In this document: one piece after another, positions 16,135 through 25,348 of the stretch
Layout: each line of letters begins with the position of its first letter
How positions within the stretch are numbered: the stretch's first letter is position 1
Source of the DNA: Bacteroides faecium
GTDB lineage: Bacteria > Bacteroidota > Bacteroidia > Bacteroidales > Bacteroidaceae
Assembly (NCBI RefSeq): GCF_012113595.1
Contig: NZ_CP050831.1
Coordinates: forward strand, 1,984,001 to 2,048,000
DNA: 64,000 bases
Reading direction: 5' to 3'
Notes under the pieces: model-generated
Databases searched by the model: none
Told to the model about the DNA's origin: nothing
The model's input: the letters and a program-made list of their open reading frames with translations, nothing else
Position numbers and translations under genes: made by a program

Positions 16135-19100
16135 TTAGAAAGTTAAGTTGATTCCGAAGGTGTAGACTGCCGGTACGGGGTAGCTCCCGTTGTCTACGCC
16201 GAATGCGGTAGCCGTGCCACCCAGTTCCGGTGTATATCCGGTGTTATGCTTCCATGTCTTCAGGTTCTGTATGTTGACATAAACTTTCAGGGCTTGCAGG
16301 CGTATCTTGGCGAGTAAGCTCTTGTCGAAAGAGTAAGCTAGTTGTACATTACGGATACGGAAGAATTTACCGTCCTCAATGTAATATTCCGAGTTCATTG
16401 TATTGATGGAATGTTTGGTGTTCAGCAATGGCTGGCTGTTTGAAGTGCCTTCCCCGTGCCAACGGTCCATGCGTTGTGCCAGATAGTTGAACTGGGCAAA
16501 GTTGTAATTATCCCAGGTACGGTAAATTTTGTTTCCGCCTTGTCCCATCATGTCAATGCCCAGCGACCAGTTCTTGTAGTCAACTCCGAGAGAGAAACCG
16601 TAAGTCACCTTCGGTGTCGGGTTGCCTATCATCGTACGGTCTTCCGGGGTAATCTTTCCGTCGCCATTCACGTCGGCGAATTTCAGGTCACCGGGGGTAA
16701 CTGTGGCGAGGGTATTCTCGGGAGATGAGTTGATGTCAGCCTGTGATTGGTACACACCTGCCACCTTGTATCCGTAGAAGTATCCGATAGGATAGCCCGC
16801 CATCGTATAGCTCTGCTGCTTGTCTCCGGCAATGATAGAATATCCGTCCTGGACAAGGCTCTTTACTTCATTCTTGATGGTAGTAAGGTTGGCACTGACG
16901 GAATACCCCCATTCGCCGATTCGGTCACGCCAGGTCACTGCCATTTCCACACCTTTATTCTGAATCTGTCCCAAGTTGCCGATGCCGGGGATTGTTCCTG
17001 AAATACCGGGAACTTCAGCGAGCAAGTCTTTGGTATTCTTCATATAATACACACCCTCGAAGTGCAGGCGGTTGCGAAGCAGGTTCGTTTCAAAGCCCGC
17101 TTCCCAGGCTTCCACCTTTTCCCAGCGAAGGTTCGGGTTGGGCAGATAGGCAAGCTGGTATCCCGGATAAATGATAGAAGGCCGGCCGAATACTGCCGAA
17201 TAGGCATTGGTCAATAACGGTTCGGCAGGATAGGCTTTATCCAGGTTCTGATTACCCAATGTACCGTATGATGCCTTGATTTTCAACATATCCAGCCACT
17301 TGATATCTTTCATGAATTCCTCTTCACTCATCAGCCAGCCGCCACCGAGTGAGAAGAAGTTCTGCCATTCGTTGCCTGTATAGGAGAAGGCTGAAGAGCC
17401 GTCCCGGCGGAATGAACCGTTGAACAGATATTTGCCTTTATAATTATAGATGACACGTGCCAGCATAGACAGGGTGCTGCGTTCCCATTGCGTGCTTCCG
17501 TTGGTAGCGGTAGCAGCATCTCCGATGCTGACAAACCACTTGTCCGGATCGTCGGGAATGACCAGACCTACTCCCTGTTTGCGTGCTCCGTCCAGTCGGC
17601 TCAATGAATTATAATAGGTAGTAAAACCCGCAGTAGCTGTCAGGTTATGATTCCCGTTATCAAAGCTGTTGGTGTATGTCAGTACGTAGTCGCTCTGCAC
17701 TTTCGTTTCGGTCTCCTTGAACTGGCTGACTTCCGTCTTTCCTGTGCCCAAAGTAGAAACATCTCCTTTCACCGTAGAGTCGTACACTTTGATGATAGGA
17801 GTGTAGGTACGTCCGTTATTGGATGCATAATCCATGGAGAATGTCGCCCTGAAAGTGAAATGTTTCAGGAAATCCACTTCACCGAAGATGTTTCCCGATG
17901 CACGGTAATTCTCGGCTTTGGTAGTATTGGCTTTCAGTCCGACGTCCACCATCGGGTTGTTAATCTGTGCTTTCTGAAATTCGGGCAAAGAGGTATACAA
18001 CCCATATTCATTGTTATATACCGGAGCGATAGGAGTGGCGCGAAGCGCGTTCAATACCTGCTTGGAATCGGCTGGGAGCATACGTGCCCCGTTGAATTGG
18101 AAACCGACTTTCAGGAAGTCTGTGATTTTATAGTCATTGCTGGCATTGATAGTCACCTTGCTGAATTTCTCATGCTCGATGTTACCTTGCTCGTAAGAGT
18201 AGCCTACACCCAGATAGAAACTATGTTTGGGTGAAGCTCCTGTGATACTTATATTATTGTTGGTGATAAAGGCTGTCTGGAAAATCTCGTCCTGCCAGTC
18301 GGTGTTTGCATCCCAGCCGGTATAATCGAACGGGTCATCTCCCTGATTGGCAAGCTGCTCGCTATACAACTCCTTAAATTGCGAGGCATTCACCATTTTC
18401 ACTTTATCCACTACTTTCTTGAATCCGAAGGAGGTGTTTATGTTCACCAATGTCTGTCCTTCTTTCGCTTTCTTGGTGGTGATGATGATGACACCGTTCG
18501 CACCACGGACACCGAAGATGGCGAGGGATGACGGGTCTTTCAGAATCTCCATAGACTCGATATCCTCGGGGTTGAGGAAGTTGATGTTATCGTTGAAGAG
18601 TCCGTCAACGATGTAGAGGGGTTTGTATCCGTTGATAGAGTTTGTACCGCGGATACGGATTTCCGGGTCGGCGCCGGCACGTCCGGAGTTTACAATTTGT
18701 ACACCTGCCACCTTGCCTTGCAGGGAAGAAAGCGGGTTCATCGCCGGCTTGTTGGCTATCTCTTCTCCTTTGACGTTGGTGATAGAACCTGTCAAGTCTC
18801 TTTTCTTTGCACTACCGTATCCGATAACGACTGTTTCGGCTAGTACTTGCGAGTCTTCTTTCAAGGTGACGTTGATAACGTTCTGTGCTCCCACTTTGAT
18901 GCTTTGTGAAGTCATACCTACGTATGAAAATACAAGTACGTCCTCCGGGGTGACAGAGATCGAATATTTACCGTCCATATCCGTGATGGTTCCGGTGGAA
19001 GTTCCTTGTACGAGTACCGATGCACCGATTAATGGCTCATTGGCAGCATCCGTCACTGTTCCTGTCACTGTCTTGGTCTGTGCAAAGACAGATGCAGAAA

Positions 19101-19200
19101 CCAGTAGCAGGCAAGTGAGCGCAATGACGCCCTTTAGCCTGGTGGCTTTTGTCTGAAGATGTTGTAAAAGTCTAGTCCTCATTGCATTAAATTTTTCCAT
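16135..19200 (-). CDS. SusC/RagA-family TonB-dependent oligosaccharide transporter (beta-1,2-glucan PUL)
   Basis: A 1021-residue SusC-family receptor. After a signal peptide (ending SASVFAQ) comes a carboxypeptidase D-like domain (TVTGTVTDAANEPLIGASV), then the plug with the SusC hallmarks LQGKVAGVQI and IRGTNSINGYKPLYIVDG, and a long beta-barrel ending ... VYTFGINLTF with a terminal Phe. It imports beta-glucan oligosaccharides released at the surface. The annotated ATG gives an unusually long N-region (MEKFNAMRTRLLQHLQ); a start at the internal Met-7 is possible. It is the first gene of the operon; a divergent TPR regulator lies 244 bp away. Confidence 0.93.
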   Translation of the reverse strand: MEKFNAMRTRLLQHLQTKATRLKGVIALTCLLLVSASVFAQTKTVTGTVTDAANEPLIGASVLVQGTSTGTITDMDGKYSISVTPEDVLVFSYVGMTSQSIKVGAQNVINVTLKEDSQVLAETVVIGYGSAKKRDLTGSITNVKGEEIANKPAMNPLSSLQGKVAGVQIVNSGRAGADPEIRIRGTNSINGYKPLYIVDGLFNDNINFLNPEDIESMEILKDPSSLAIFGVRGANGVIIITTKKAKEGQTLVNINTSFGFKKVVDKVKMVNASQFKELYSEQLANQGDDPFDYTGWDANTDWQDEIFQTAFITNNNISITGASPKHSFYLGVGYSYEQGNIEHEKFSKVTINASNDYKITDFLKVGFQFNGARMLPADSKQVLNALRATPIAPVYNNEYGLYTSLPEFQKAQINNPMVDVGLKANTTKAENYRASGNIFGEVDFLKHFTFRATFSMDYASNNGRTYTPIIKVYDSTVKGDVSTLGTGKTEVSQFKETETKVQSDYVLTYTNSFDNGNHNLTATAGFTTYYNSLSRLDGARKQGVGLVIPDDPDKWFVSIGDAATATNGSTQWERSTLSMLARVIYNYKGKYLFNGSFRRDGSSAFSYTGNEWQNFFSLGGGWLMSEEEFMKDIKWLDMLKIKASYGTLGNQNLDKAYPAEPLLTNAYSAVFGRPSIIYPGYQLAYLPNPNLRWEKVEAWEAGFETNLLRNRLHFEGVYYMKNTKDLLAEVPGISGTIPGIGNLGQIQNKGVEMAVTWRDRIGEWGYSVSANLTTIKNEVKSLVQDGYSIIAGDKQQSYTMAGYPIGYFYGYKVAGVYQSQADINSSPENTLATVTPGDLKFADVNGDGKITPEDRTMIGNPTPKVTYGFSLGVDYKNWSLGIDMMGQGGNKIYRTWDNYNFAQFNYLAQRMDRWHGEGTSNSQPLLNTKHSINTMNSEYYIEDGKFFRIRNVQLAYSFDKSLLAKIRLQALKVYVNIQNLKTWKHNTGYTPELGGTATAFGVDNGSYPVPAVYTFGINLTF

Positions 19201-19245
19201 TTGTTACTATTTAGGTTGAAGTCTTTTTTTTCTGCCGTCTGCCGG

Positions 19246-19253
19246 CGAAAGTA
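19246..19253 (-). promoter_or_regulatory. Possible -7 element of the SusC-led operon
   Basis: TACTTTCG on the minus strand matches seven of eight positions of an extended TAnnTTTG, 46 bp upstream of the susC ATG. The weak match would suit an activator-dependent promoter. Confidence 0.35.
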
Positions 19254-19444
19254 ACAAAATGAACAAACGAAATGCAAAAAAGATTTTGGAAAAAGAAAGA
19301 ATGCCCGATTTTAACATTGGGGGCTTGTTTTTTGTGGTACGATGTTTATGATATGATACTTGTAGTAAGATAATTTTATAGATAATGTTTGGGGAATTGT
19401 ATCTTATTTGTTAAATTGCGAATCCTATCTATAAATCATATGCT

Positions 19445-21100
19445 ATGAGGTTTTGTTTTATAATGATTTGGATTTGTCTTGTTGCTATTTCATTATTTAC
19501 ATCTTCTTGTCGGAAGGATAGTAACCCTGAATCATGTCTTTTGAAATGTGCCGATTCGCTTATGCAAATATCTCCGGATAGTGCTCTGCCAATGCTTAAG
19601 TCTATAAATTATCCCGGAAAACTCTCGAGAAAAGAAAGAGCAGATTATGCAATCTTATATTCACGTGTACAGGATGAATTACAAATACGGAAGACGAGTG
19701 ATTCATTAATTCGTGAAGCTGTGAATTATTATGCGGGAGGACGAAATAAGGAGAGAGAAATGCAAGCGTATTATTATTGGGGATGCGCTAATAAGGATAT
19801 GCGTAAAATGAGAGCTGCGGTGAATGCTTTTCTGAAAGCTGTAAAGGTGATGCCGGATAAGTGCGGCGGTTTATATTTGGGAGCAATCTATGTAAAACTG
19901 GCTGCCTGTTATGAAGATCAGGATATGTATGCAGATGCACTAGATATGTATCGGAAAGCTTGTAAAGTATATCGTGAGCAGCATAATGAAATGGAACTTT
20001 GTTATGGTTATCGTGGAATGGCAGTCATACATCATCTTCAGAATCAATTGGACAGTTCTCTCTTGTATTATCAAAAGGCTTTATCTATTGCCGAAAAATA
20101 TGATGATAAGCGCTGGCGTTATGTAGTACTAAGCGATTTGGCGCATATCTATGAAAAGAAGAAAGACTTTCAGAAAGCATATTTGTGCGTTTCATTATCT
20201 ATTGCTATTGCTCCTTCAAAGGATAGGCTTTGGGCTGGGTATTTTCTGAAAGGACGAATCTTGAAGCATATGAACCAGGTGGATTCTGCCCGTTACTATT
20301 TTAATATCGCTAAGACATCTCCTTATATATATAGTCATGCAGGTAGTTGCTATGAGCTTTATGATTTAGAAAGGAAACAGGGAAACTTCTCGGCAGCAAT
20401 GGCTGCCGTCGATTCTTTTCTTATTTTATCTGATTCTATACAAGAAACGACTAATGCGTTAGAAATAGAAAAAATGGTGGGTAGATATGAGGCAAAATTG
20501 ATGCAACAACAATTATTTTTGAATAATAGAATTAAACTACTGTCTCTGGGTGGTCTATGCGTCTTGATTATTCTTGTGTTTCTATTGAAGGATAGGCTAA
20601 GTAAAAATAAAATAATCAAATTGCAGAAACAACTCAATGGATTGAAAGCTGGTATTTTACAAAATACATCTTTTGATGAGGATACTAATGCTGCTTTGGA
20701 CTCTATAAAACCCGAAAATGAGGACTTTGAGACGTATTTTAAAATGAAGCTAGATTTGTGCCTTAAATTATACAAAGAAAGTGATGTTTACAGAAAAATT
20801 CATGTGATTGAAAATGATGAGCTACGTCATAAGATTCATTTAAATGCTGCTGAACGTCAAAATATCTGTGAATCTCTTTATGAGAACTTCTGCGATTTGA
20901 TGGCTGACTTGAAATCACAGTGTACCAACTTGACAAAACAAGATATTCTTTATTGCATATTCCTGATGATGAACTGCCCGAAATATGTGATACTACTCTG
21001 TACTGGTATTTCTGAGGGAGCTTTTAAAACTCGGAAGAGTAGGATTAAAGAAAAATTAGGTGATAAGCTTTTTAAACTTCTTATTAATAAGGAATGCTGA
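19445..21100 (+). CDS. TPR membrane-anchored transcriptional regulator
   Basis: A 551-residue protein with a lipoprotein-like or membrane N-terminus (VAISLFTSSC), TPR repeats over about residues 60-330, one transmembrane helix (LLSLGGLCVLIILVFLL, about 375-391), a coiled-coil linker, and a cytoplasmic C-terminal domain. The last segment (LTKQDILYCIFLMM ... GISEGAFKTRKSRIKEKL) looks like a LuxR/sigma-70-region-4-type helix-turn-helix. Bacteroides has many such TPR-TM-HTH regulators beside PULs. It is divergent from the SusC operon and likely senses a periplasmic signal and controls it. Its coding DNA is clearly more AT-rich than the PUL, so it may have a separate origin. Confidence 0.75.
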   Translation: MRFCFIMIWICLVAISLFTSSCRKDSNPESCLLKCADSLMQISPDSALPMLKSINYPGKLSRKERADYAILYSRVQDELQIRKTSDSLIREAVNYYAGGRNKEREMQAYYYWGCANKDMRKMRAAVNAFLKAVKVMPDKCGGLYLGAIYVKLAACYEDQDMYADALDMYRKACKVYREQHNEMELCYGYRGMAVIHHLQNQLDSSLLYYQKALSIAEKYDDKRWRYVVLSDLAHIYEKKKDFQKAYLCVSLSIAIAPSKDRLWAGYFLKGRILKHMNQVDSARYYFNIAKTSPYIYSHAGSCYELYDLERKQGNFSAAMAAVDSFLILSDSIQETTNALEIEKMVGRYEAKLMQQQLFLNNRIKLLSLGGLCVLIILVFLLKDRLSKNKIIKLQKQLNGLKAGILQNTSFDEDTNAALDSIKPENEDFETYFKMKLDLCLKLYKESDVYRKIHVIENDELRHKIHLNAAERQNICESLYENFCDLMADLKSQCTNLTKQDILYCIFLMMNCPKYVILLCTGISEGAFKTRKSRIKEKLGDKLFKLLINKEC

Positions 21101-21408
21101 TAAATAAGCATTGCATTTCTATCTTCCAATCATGTAATTATCCTTGTATCTTGTTTTGTAACTAAAATTGTAACCTCATTTGCTTGGATATTAGAAGAAA
21201 AGTGGCTTCATTTGTTTCAATTAATAGCTTTAAATATACTCGTTCCGGAACTATGATAACACTTCATTGGGAAGTTATTCTGAAGAATTCAATAAGATTG
21301 AGTATCCATGAGAGGTGATACAAATCTTAGTTTGAATATATATGAAAAGTTTTTAGGATTGGAAAAGTCTTTTCATAAATTGTTTGATTTACTAAAAAAG
21401 AGAATACC
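21101..21408. other. AT-rich intergenic stretch, no gene seen
   Basis: No ORF, RNA or convincing repeat. TTGTAAC-like words occur near 21157 and 21169. No perfect -7 element was found for the following lipoprotein gene. Confidence 0.4.
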
Positions 21409-22212
21409 ATGAAAACCAAAGTCTTTATTTTTGTTATTTTAGGTGCATTTCTTTTGGTTAATTGTCATGAATCAGAAGGTCTGGATACCACAAACAAAGG
21501 TCTGAAAAAGTCTGTTACTATAGAAAATATAGGAGAGATTCATAATGAATTATTGGCAGCTTATTTTGCATCCCAAACAAGAGGTACTACTGTGGCTGCT
21601 AATGATATATCAAGTTATTATGATGCATTTAAAGAGGAATTATTCACAAGTGGTGAGTATGATATTAGTGGGCAAGAGATAGTGCTGTGTGAAACCTCTA
21701 TTAGTGATTTTGAGGATGTAATGTCTTTGAAAATTGATAGTTCGTTTTTTGAGAATTCGTTAGACTTAGTTCTTGATAGGATTAAAAATAATGATGGGAT
21801 ATGCGACGAGGTTAAACATGTCCTTTATGAGATTACTGACGAGAACTGCATTTTATCTTCTTATGAATTAAGTTTATTAGCAGAAAAATATAAGAATTAT
21901 GTAGGTGGGGAGTACTTAGTTGTGTATAGTAATATTTTTAAATCTTCTTCAAACTATTGGCAGCCTATGACAACAAGGAACTCTGATAATAGAAAAGTTA
22001 TAGCCGCTGATTGCCTTGGTGGTTTGTTGGGTTTAACATGTTGTGGTGCGATGAGTGTAATTTGGGGGGCAGCTTTCTCTTATTCTTTGGACAAATGTTT
22101 AGATCCTGCTACAGCCACTGTAGAGACATCGGATAGTACCTCAGCAGAAGTCGATAATGGTATAGAAGAGGCTTCTACTGCTAATTATAATGGTAATGAT
22201 GAAGTGTTGTAA
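21409..22212 (+). CDS. Lipoprotein of unknown function with C-terminal hydrophobic Gly/Cys segment
   Basis: A 267-residue protein I do not recognise. Its lipobox (AFLLVNC) is followed by a polar domain. Late in the protein there is a hydrophobic, small-residue-rich stretch with cysteines (DCLGGLLGLTCCGAMSV, about 201-217, continuing to a Cys at about 231) and an acidic Ser/Thr tail. The hydrophobic Gly-rich block recalls membrane-active peptides, but no bacteriocin family is assigned. The gene is AT-rich and is followed 4 bp later by a small membrane protein, a layout seen in effector/immunity pairs. That role is a hypothesis. Confidence 0.5.
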   Translation: MKTKVFIFVILGAFLLVNCHESEGLDTTNKGLKKSVTIENIGEIHNELLAAYFASQTRGTTVAANDISSYYDAFKEELFTSGEYDISGQEIVLCETSISDFEDVMSLKIDSSFFENSLDLVLDRIKNNDGICDEVKHVLYEITDENCILSSYELSLLAEKYKNYVGGEYLVVYSNIFKSSSNYWQPMTTRNSDNRKVIAADCLGGLLGLTCCGAMSVIWGAAFSYSLDKCLDPATATVETSDSTSAEVDNGIEEASTANYNGNDEVL

Positions 22213-22216
22213 TGTT

Positions 22217-22579
22217 ATGGAATATGTAAAAGATAATTTGACCGATATAATCATTCTCATTCTACTGGCTATTTGGGGAATGTATGAGTTGTTTATGTGG
22301 CAATCCGCATATGATGATTTAATATCTATTGCTGTTGGTTTTAGTTTGGCTTGTTTGTTCCCTTGGTGCTGTAAGAGAACAGATAAACGATTCTTAGAAG
22401 TTAGGAAAAAAGCTTTGCAGTATTCTTTTACGTTTATTATTTCTCTATTTTGTGCATTAAAAATTGTAGAGGTCTTACGTGAGCACTCCATTGAAGTTAA
22501 TGCTATAAAAGTGATTTTTGTGGGTGTTGTCTTACAAAGTGCGTACTTTTTGATAATGAAACAAAAAATAGACAGATAG
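22217..22579 (+). CDS. Small polytopic membrane protein
   Basis: A 120-residue protein from the ATG at 22217. Upstream ATGs overlap the lipoprotein gene and add only polar residues, so 22217 is preferred. It has about four hydrophobic segments (IIILILLAIWGMYELF; LISIAVGFSLACLFPW; YSFTFIISLFCALKIV; VIFVGVVLQSAYFLIM). No family is recognised. The 4-bp gap to the lipoprotein gene implies co-expression. It could be an immunity or export partner. Confidence 0.5.
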   Translation: MEYVKDNLTDIIILILLAIWGMYELFMWQSAYDDLISIAVGFSLACLFPWCCKRTDKRFLEVRKKALQYSFTFIISLFCALKIVEVLREHSIEVNAIKVIFVGVVLQSAYFLIMKQKIDR

Positions 22580-22652
22580 TTCTATTCTATATATTGATAC
22601 ACACTCTACAGAATCAGCAGAAATAGTAGCAGCTACTCCTTATGTTGATTAG
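22572..22652 (+). pseudogene. Possible relic of a second lipoprotein C-terminus
   Basis: After the membrane-protein gene an open stretch reads ...YIDTHSTESAEIVAATP..-stop. Its Ser/Thr/Glu-rich composition resembles the tail of the 21409 lipoprotein (TSDSTSAEVDN). It has no start codon and lies directly before a second small membrane-protein gene, as if a lipoprotein/membrane pair had been duplicated and one lipoprotein lost. The similarity is weak. Confidence 0.25.
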
Positions 22653-22682
22653 TATTTACTTTTTAATGTTTACTAGATAAGA

Positions 22683-23036
22683 ATGGGAAAACAAATTCAT
22701 TTCTGTATATTGGGAGTCTTTGTACTTCTGAATATAATGTTTACCTCTTTGTTTTATATGAATAATAACAGCAAGATGGGATTAGGTATCGTTTTGCTGT
22801 TGCAGTTACTTTATGCTATAATGCTTTTCTTTTTTAAAGTCAAAGATAATAATTCTGTCTCCTTGAAAATGAGTATTATTGGCTCCTACGTTTATTTCAT
22901 AGTGATATTTTGGGTAGTAATAAGCTTTCTGAGAGGAAATGAATATGGCTGGTTATGGTCGCTTTTAGGGGCTGTAATAGTAGGTTGTATTGTTTGCTTT
23001 TTGTTTTTTCGACGATTGAAGAAACAGATAAAGTGA
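22683..23036 (+). CDS. Small polytopic membrane protein
   Basis: A 117-residue protein with four hydrophobic helices (ILGVFVLLNIMFTSLF; GIVLLLQLLYAIMLFFF; MSIIGSYVYFIVIFWVVISF; LWSLLGAVIVGCIVCFLFF) and a basic end (RRLKKQIK). It resembles the preceding membrane protein in size and layout, though not clearly in sequence. It is AT-rich and convergent with the kinase gene. Function unknown. Confidence 0.5.
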   Translation: MGKQIHFCILGVFVLLNIMFTSLFYMNNNSKMGLGIVLLLQLLYAIMLFFFKVKDNNSVSLKMSIIGSYVYFIVIFWVVISFLRGNEYGWLWSLLGAVIVGCIVCFLFFRRLKKQIK

Positions 23037-23079
23037 GTTTTGTGCGGTTCGTTATTTCTGGATTAATAGCTTCCTGATT

Positions 23080-23136
23080 AGCGATAAAAGTTGTGAGTTG
23101 CTCTATTCATCGTCGGAATACTAAGCTTTTATCGCT
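23080..23136. repeat. Inverted repeat between convergent genes
   Basis: Perfect 11-bp arms AGCGATAAAAG (23080-23090) and CTTTTATCGCT (23126-23136) are separated by 35 bp. It may act as a bidirectional transcription end, but the loop is long and no T-run follows. Confidence 0.35.
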
Positions 23137-23158
23137 ATATCGGAACTGGTGTTGCTGT

Positions 23159-24049
23159 TTAAAACATTTCTTTCGCAGTCTCCATGCAGTGAATGACGTC
23201 TTCTTTTGTTCCGCTGAAAGGACCGGATTTCTCAATTTTCAATGTAGACATGGCTGCGGCAAAGCGTCCCGCGTCTTCAATGCTTGCACCTGATACCCGT
23301 TGGTACAAGTAGCCGATAGTATAAGTGTCTCCGCATCCTGTCGCGTCTACCACTTTTTCGGGTTTGTAAGCGGGAATGCGATAGAAGCCGGTTCCGTCGA
23401 AAATAAGGGAACCCATGCTTCCGAGGGTGACCAGCACTTCTTTTACTCCCCATTCGTGTAACCGGCGGGCGGCTTCGTGCGGGTCGGCGAGCCCGGTCAA
23501 CACTTCCATCTCGTGCTCATTGACTTTGAGGAAATGAATATATTGCAACGCTTCCCGTTTGTCTGTCCAGTCTATCGGATACACGTGTGTGTCGCGTACT
23601 TCGCGAAGGTAACCTTGCGAGTCTACCGCTATCAACCCTTTCCGGGAAAGTTCCTTGATTACTTCCAATGAGAAATCGTCTGCCAGCAGGGAGCCGAGAT
23701 GGTAAATCTCTGCGTCTATCTCTTTGAGTTGGGGGGCGGTGAAAGGGTCTGCTTTTGCCAATACACGTTGGGTACGGTCGTCGGGATTGGCTCCATAGAT
23801 ATTTTCAAAATATACCGAATACTTGCTGGGCAATGCGGTAACATTAATGCCTGCTTCGCGTAGTTGTTCTACTACGTTCATTTCAGTAGCACCGACTGCT
23901 GTCACTAATGCATAGTCAATATCATTAAAATGGCGGATGGCATGCGAACAATAGAAGGCGGTTCCGCCAGGCATATAGACTGTGCTTTGTGGAGTAACCA
24001 CTTTGTCCAGTGTGATGTGACCGATACAGCAGAGTTGATGTTTATTCAT
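23159..24049 (-). CDS. PfkB-family carbohydrate kinase
   Basis: A 296-residue ribokinase-fold kinase (ATG at 24049). The N-terminal GHITLDKV and PGGTAFYCSHA motifs bind the sugar. The PfkB signature VVDATGCGDTYTIGYL carries the catalytic Asp and anion hole, and FLKVNEHEMEVLTG is a second family motif. It phosphorylates a sugar or nucleoside with ATP in the cytoplasm; the substrate cannot be read from the sequence. It lies just downstream of the tRNA-Leu terminator and appears monocistronic. Confidence 0.88.
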   Translation of the reverse strand: MNKHQLCCIGHITLDKVVTPQSTVYMPGGTAFYCSHAIRHFNDIDYALVTAVGATEMNVVEQLREAGINVTALPSKYSVYFENIYGANPDDRTQRVLAKADPFTAPQLKEIDAEIYHLGSLLADDFSLEVIKELSRKGLIAVDSQGYLREVRDTHVYPIDWTDKREALQYIHFLKVNEHEMEVLTGLADPHEAARRLHEWGVKEVLVTLGSMGSLIFDGTGFYRIPAYKPEKVVDATGCGDTYTIGYLYQRVSGASIEDAGRFAAAMSTLKIEKSGPFSGTKEDVIHCMETAKEMF

Positions 24050-24061
24050 ATCCAATCAATT

Positions 24062-24090
24062 AAAAAGCCTTCAAGACAGTATCTTGAAGG
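24062..24090 (-). terminator. Intrinsic terminator after tRNA-Leu
   Basis: On the minus strand CCTTCAAGA and TCTTGAAGG pair with a 5-nt loop, followed by CTTTTTAA. Confidence 0.75.
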
Positions 24091-24108
24091 CTTCTAGTTT
24101 TATTTCTG

Positions 24109-24190
24109 TGCGGATGATAGGACTCGAACCTACACGCCTCACGGCACCAGATCCTAAGTCTGGCGCGGCTACCAATTACGCCACATCCGC
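24109..24190 (-). tRNA. tRNA-Leu (anticodon TAG)
   Basis: On the minus strand the acceptor arms GCGGATG (24190-24184) and CATCCGC (24116-24110) pair fully, with discriminator A at 24109. The anticodon stem CCAGA/TCTGG encloses the loop CTTAGGA (anticodon TAG). A long class II variable arm is present, and the T-loop is GGTTCGAGTCC. CCA is not encoded. Confidence 0.95.
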
Positions 24191-24217
24191 ATGTGTAGCT
24201 TTTTTTGTTTAGCGGTG

Positions 24218-24248
24218 CAAAGATAGGAAGATTTTCTGATTTGACAAA
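24218..24248 (-). promoter_or_regulatory. tRNA-Leu promoter with consensus -33 and -7 boxes
   Basis: On the minus strand TTTG (24248-24245) and TATCTTTG (24225-24218) are separated by 19 bp, the ideal Bacteroides spacing. Confidence 0.75.
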
Positions 24249-24264
24249 TTATTCGGTAATAAAG

Positions 24265-25299
24265 TTATTCACTTAATATCTCGAATGCCTTTTCAATCAA
24301 GGTATCTTTCTTTTTAAGTTGGTCTGCTTCAGACATATTGATGGCAATATCCGGTGCGATACCTTCTTCTAATGATTGCTTATTTTTGTCGAAGTGCGGA
24401 CTCGCAGAAAAGCGGATGCTCCAACCATTCGGCAATTCCGATGAGAAAGGAAGCCCCGAACCGCCTCCGGTCCAGTCACCGACTTGGATGATTCTTTTTT
24501 CTTCATTATCCTTATTCAGGCTGCGCATTGTATTGACAAAATCGTTTGTAGCACTGTAACAACGACGGTTGGTTAGTATTACAACTTTTTTCTGCCAACG
24601 GATACTGTTGGATGGTTCCAAATAAATCGGTTCAAAGTTGGAGAAGTCGTTATGTCCCGGACCGGTTTTGTGCTTAATGTAGCCGGTTAGAGTTAACTTG
24701 TCAGTAAACCGGGCGGCAATGCGGGTAGAGTTCGTCAGATTTCCGCCGCCGTTGTCGCGTACATCAATGATTAATCCATTGCAAGGTGCCAGATAGAGGA
24801 GAACCTCGTCCAAGTTACCGTTTCCAACTCCGGCGCTGAAACTTTCATAACGGATATATCCTATATTATTATCAAATATCTTATATTTCAAGCCGGAAGC
24901 TGTGTAATAACCACTGCTGGCACTGCCCAGATAAGTCTGATAAAGAATATCTTCCCGGTAGTTCCAGTCGTATCCCTGATACCAATCATCGTAAAAAGAA
25001 GTGCGTTTTGCAGAAGAAAGATTGACATGCCCGTCTTTCAGGATATACAGCATCTGGCTTAGAATGTCGAACAGGTCATCGTTGGACATGGTCGGTATAA
25101 TCAGTTTTCTGTATTCTTCGTGAACGGCATCCCAGTCAATTCCTTTTGCTTCCAGAAAACAGTACTGTTCGTCAATAATCTTCCATAGTTGCTCGAAGTT
25201 GCCTACGGGATCATTGGCGTACTCATCCTCCCTGATGCAACCGGTCAGCGCCGGCAGGCAGCAGATTAGCAAAAGTAGTTGTATAATCTTATTTTTCAT
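24265..25299 (-). CDS. S41-family peptidase lipoprotein
   Basis: A 344-residue protein with a lipoprotein signal (LPALTGC). The C-terminal tail-specific protease (S41) domain is evident: GLIIDVRDNGGGNLTNSTRIA, then VVILTNRRCYSATNDFVNTM with the likely nucleophile Ser in CYSATND, then GDWTGGGSGLPFSSELPNG. A short N-terminal helical domain (EYRKLIIPTMSNDDLFDILS) is common in this group, and no PDZ domain is obvious. It probably degrades proteins or peptides in the periplasm. It may be co-transcribed with nearby genes but is separated from the DUF3316 gene by 49 bp. Confidence 0.85.
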   Translation of the reverse strand: MKNKIIQLLLLICCLPALTGCIREDEYANDPVGNFEQLWKIIDEQYCFLEAKGIDWDAVHEEYRKLIIPTMSNDDLFDILSQMLYILKDGHVNLSSAKRTSFYDDWYQGYDWNYREDILYQTYLGSASSGYYTASGLKYKIFDNNIGYIRYESFSAGVGNGNLDEVLLYLAPCNGLIIDVRDNGGGNLTNSTRIAARFTDKLTLTGYIKHKTGPGHNDFSNFEPIYLEPSNSIRWQKKVVILTNRRCYSATNDFVNTMRSLNKDNEEKRIIQVGDWTGGGSGLPFSSELPNGWSIRFSASPHFDKNKQSLEEGIAPDIAINMSEADQLKKKDTLIEKAFEILSE

Positions 25300-25348
25300 T
25301 CTTGTTATCTCTCACGCTTTGAAGTTTCAACATTAAATTTTTGCTCTC

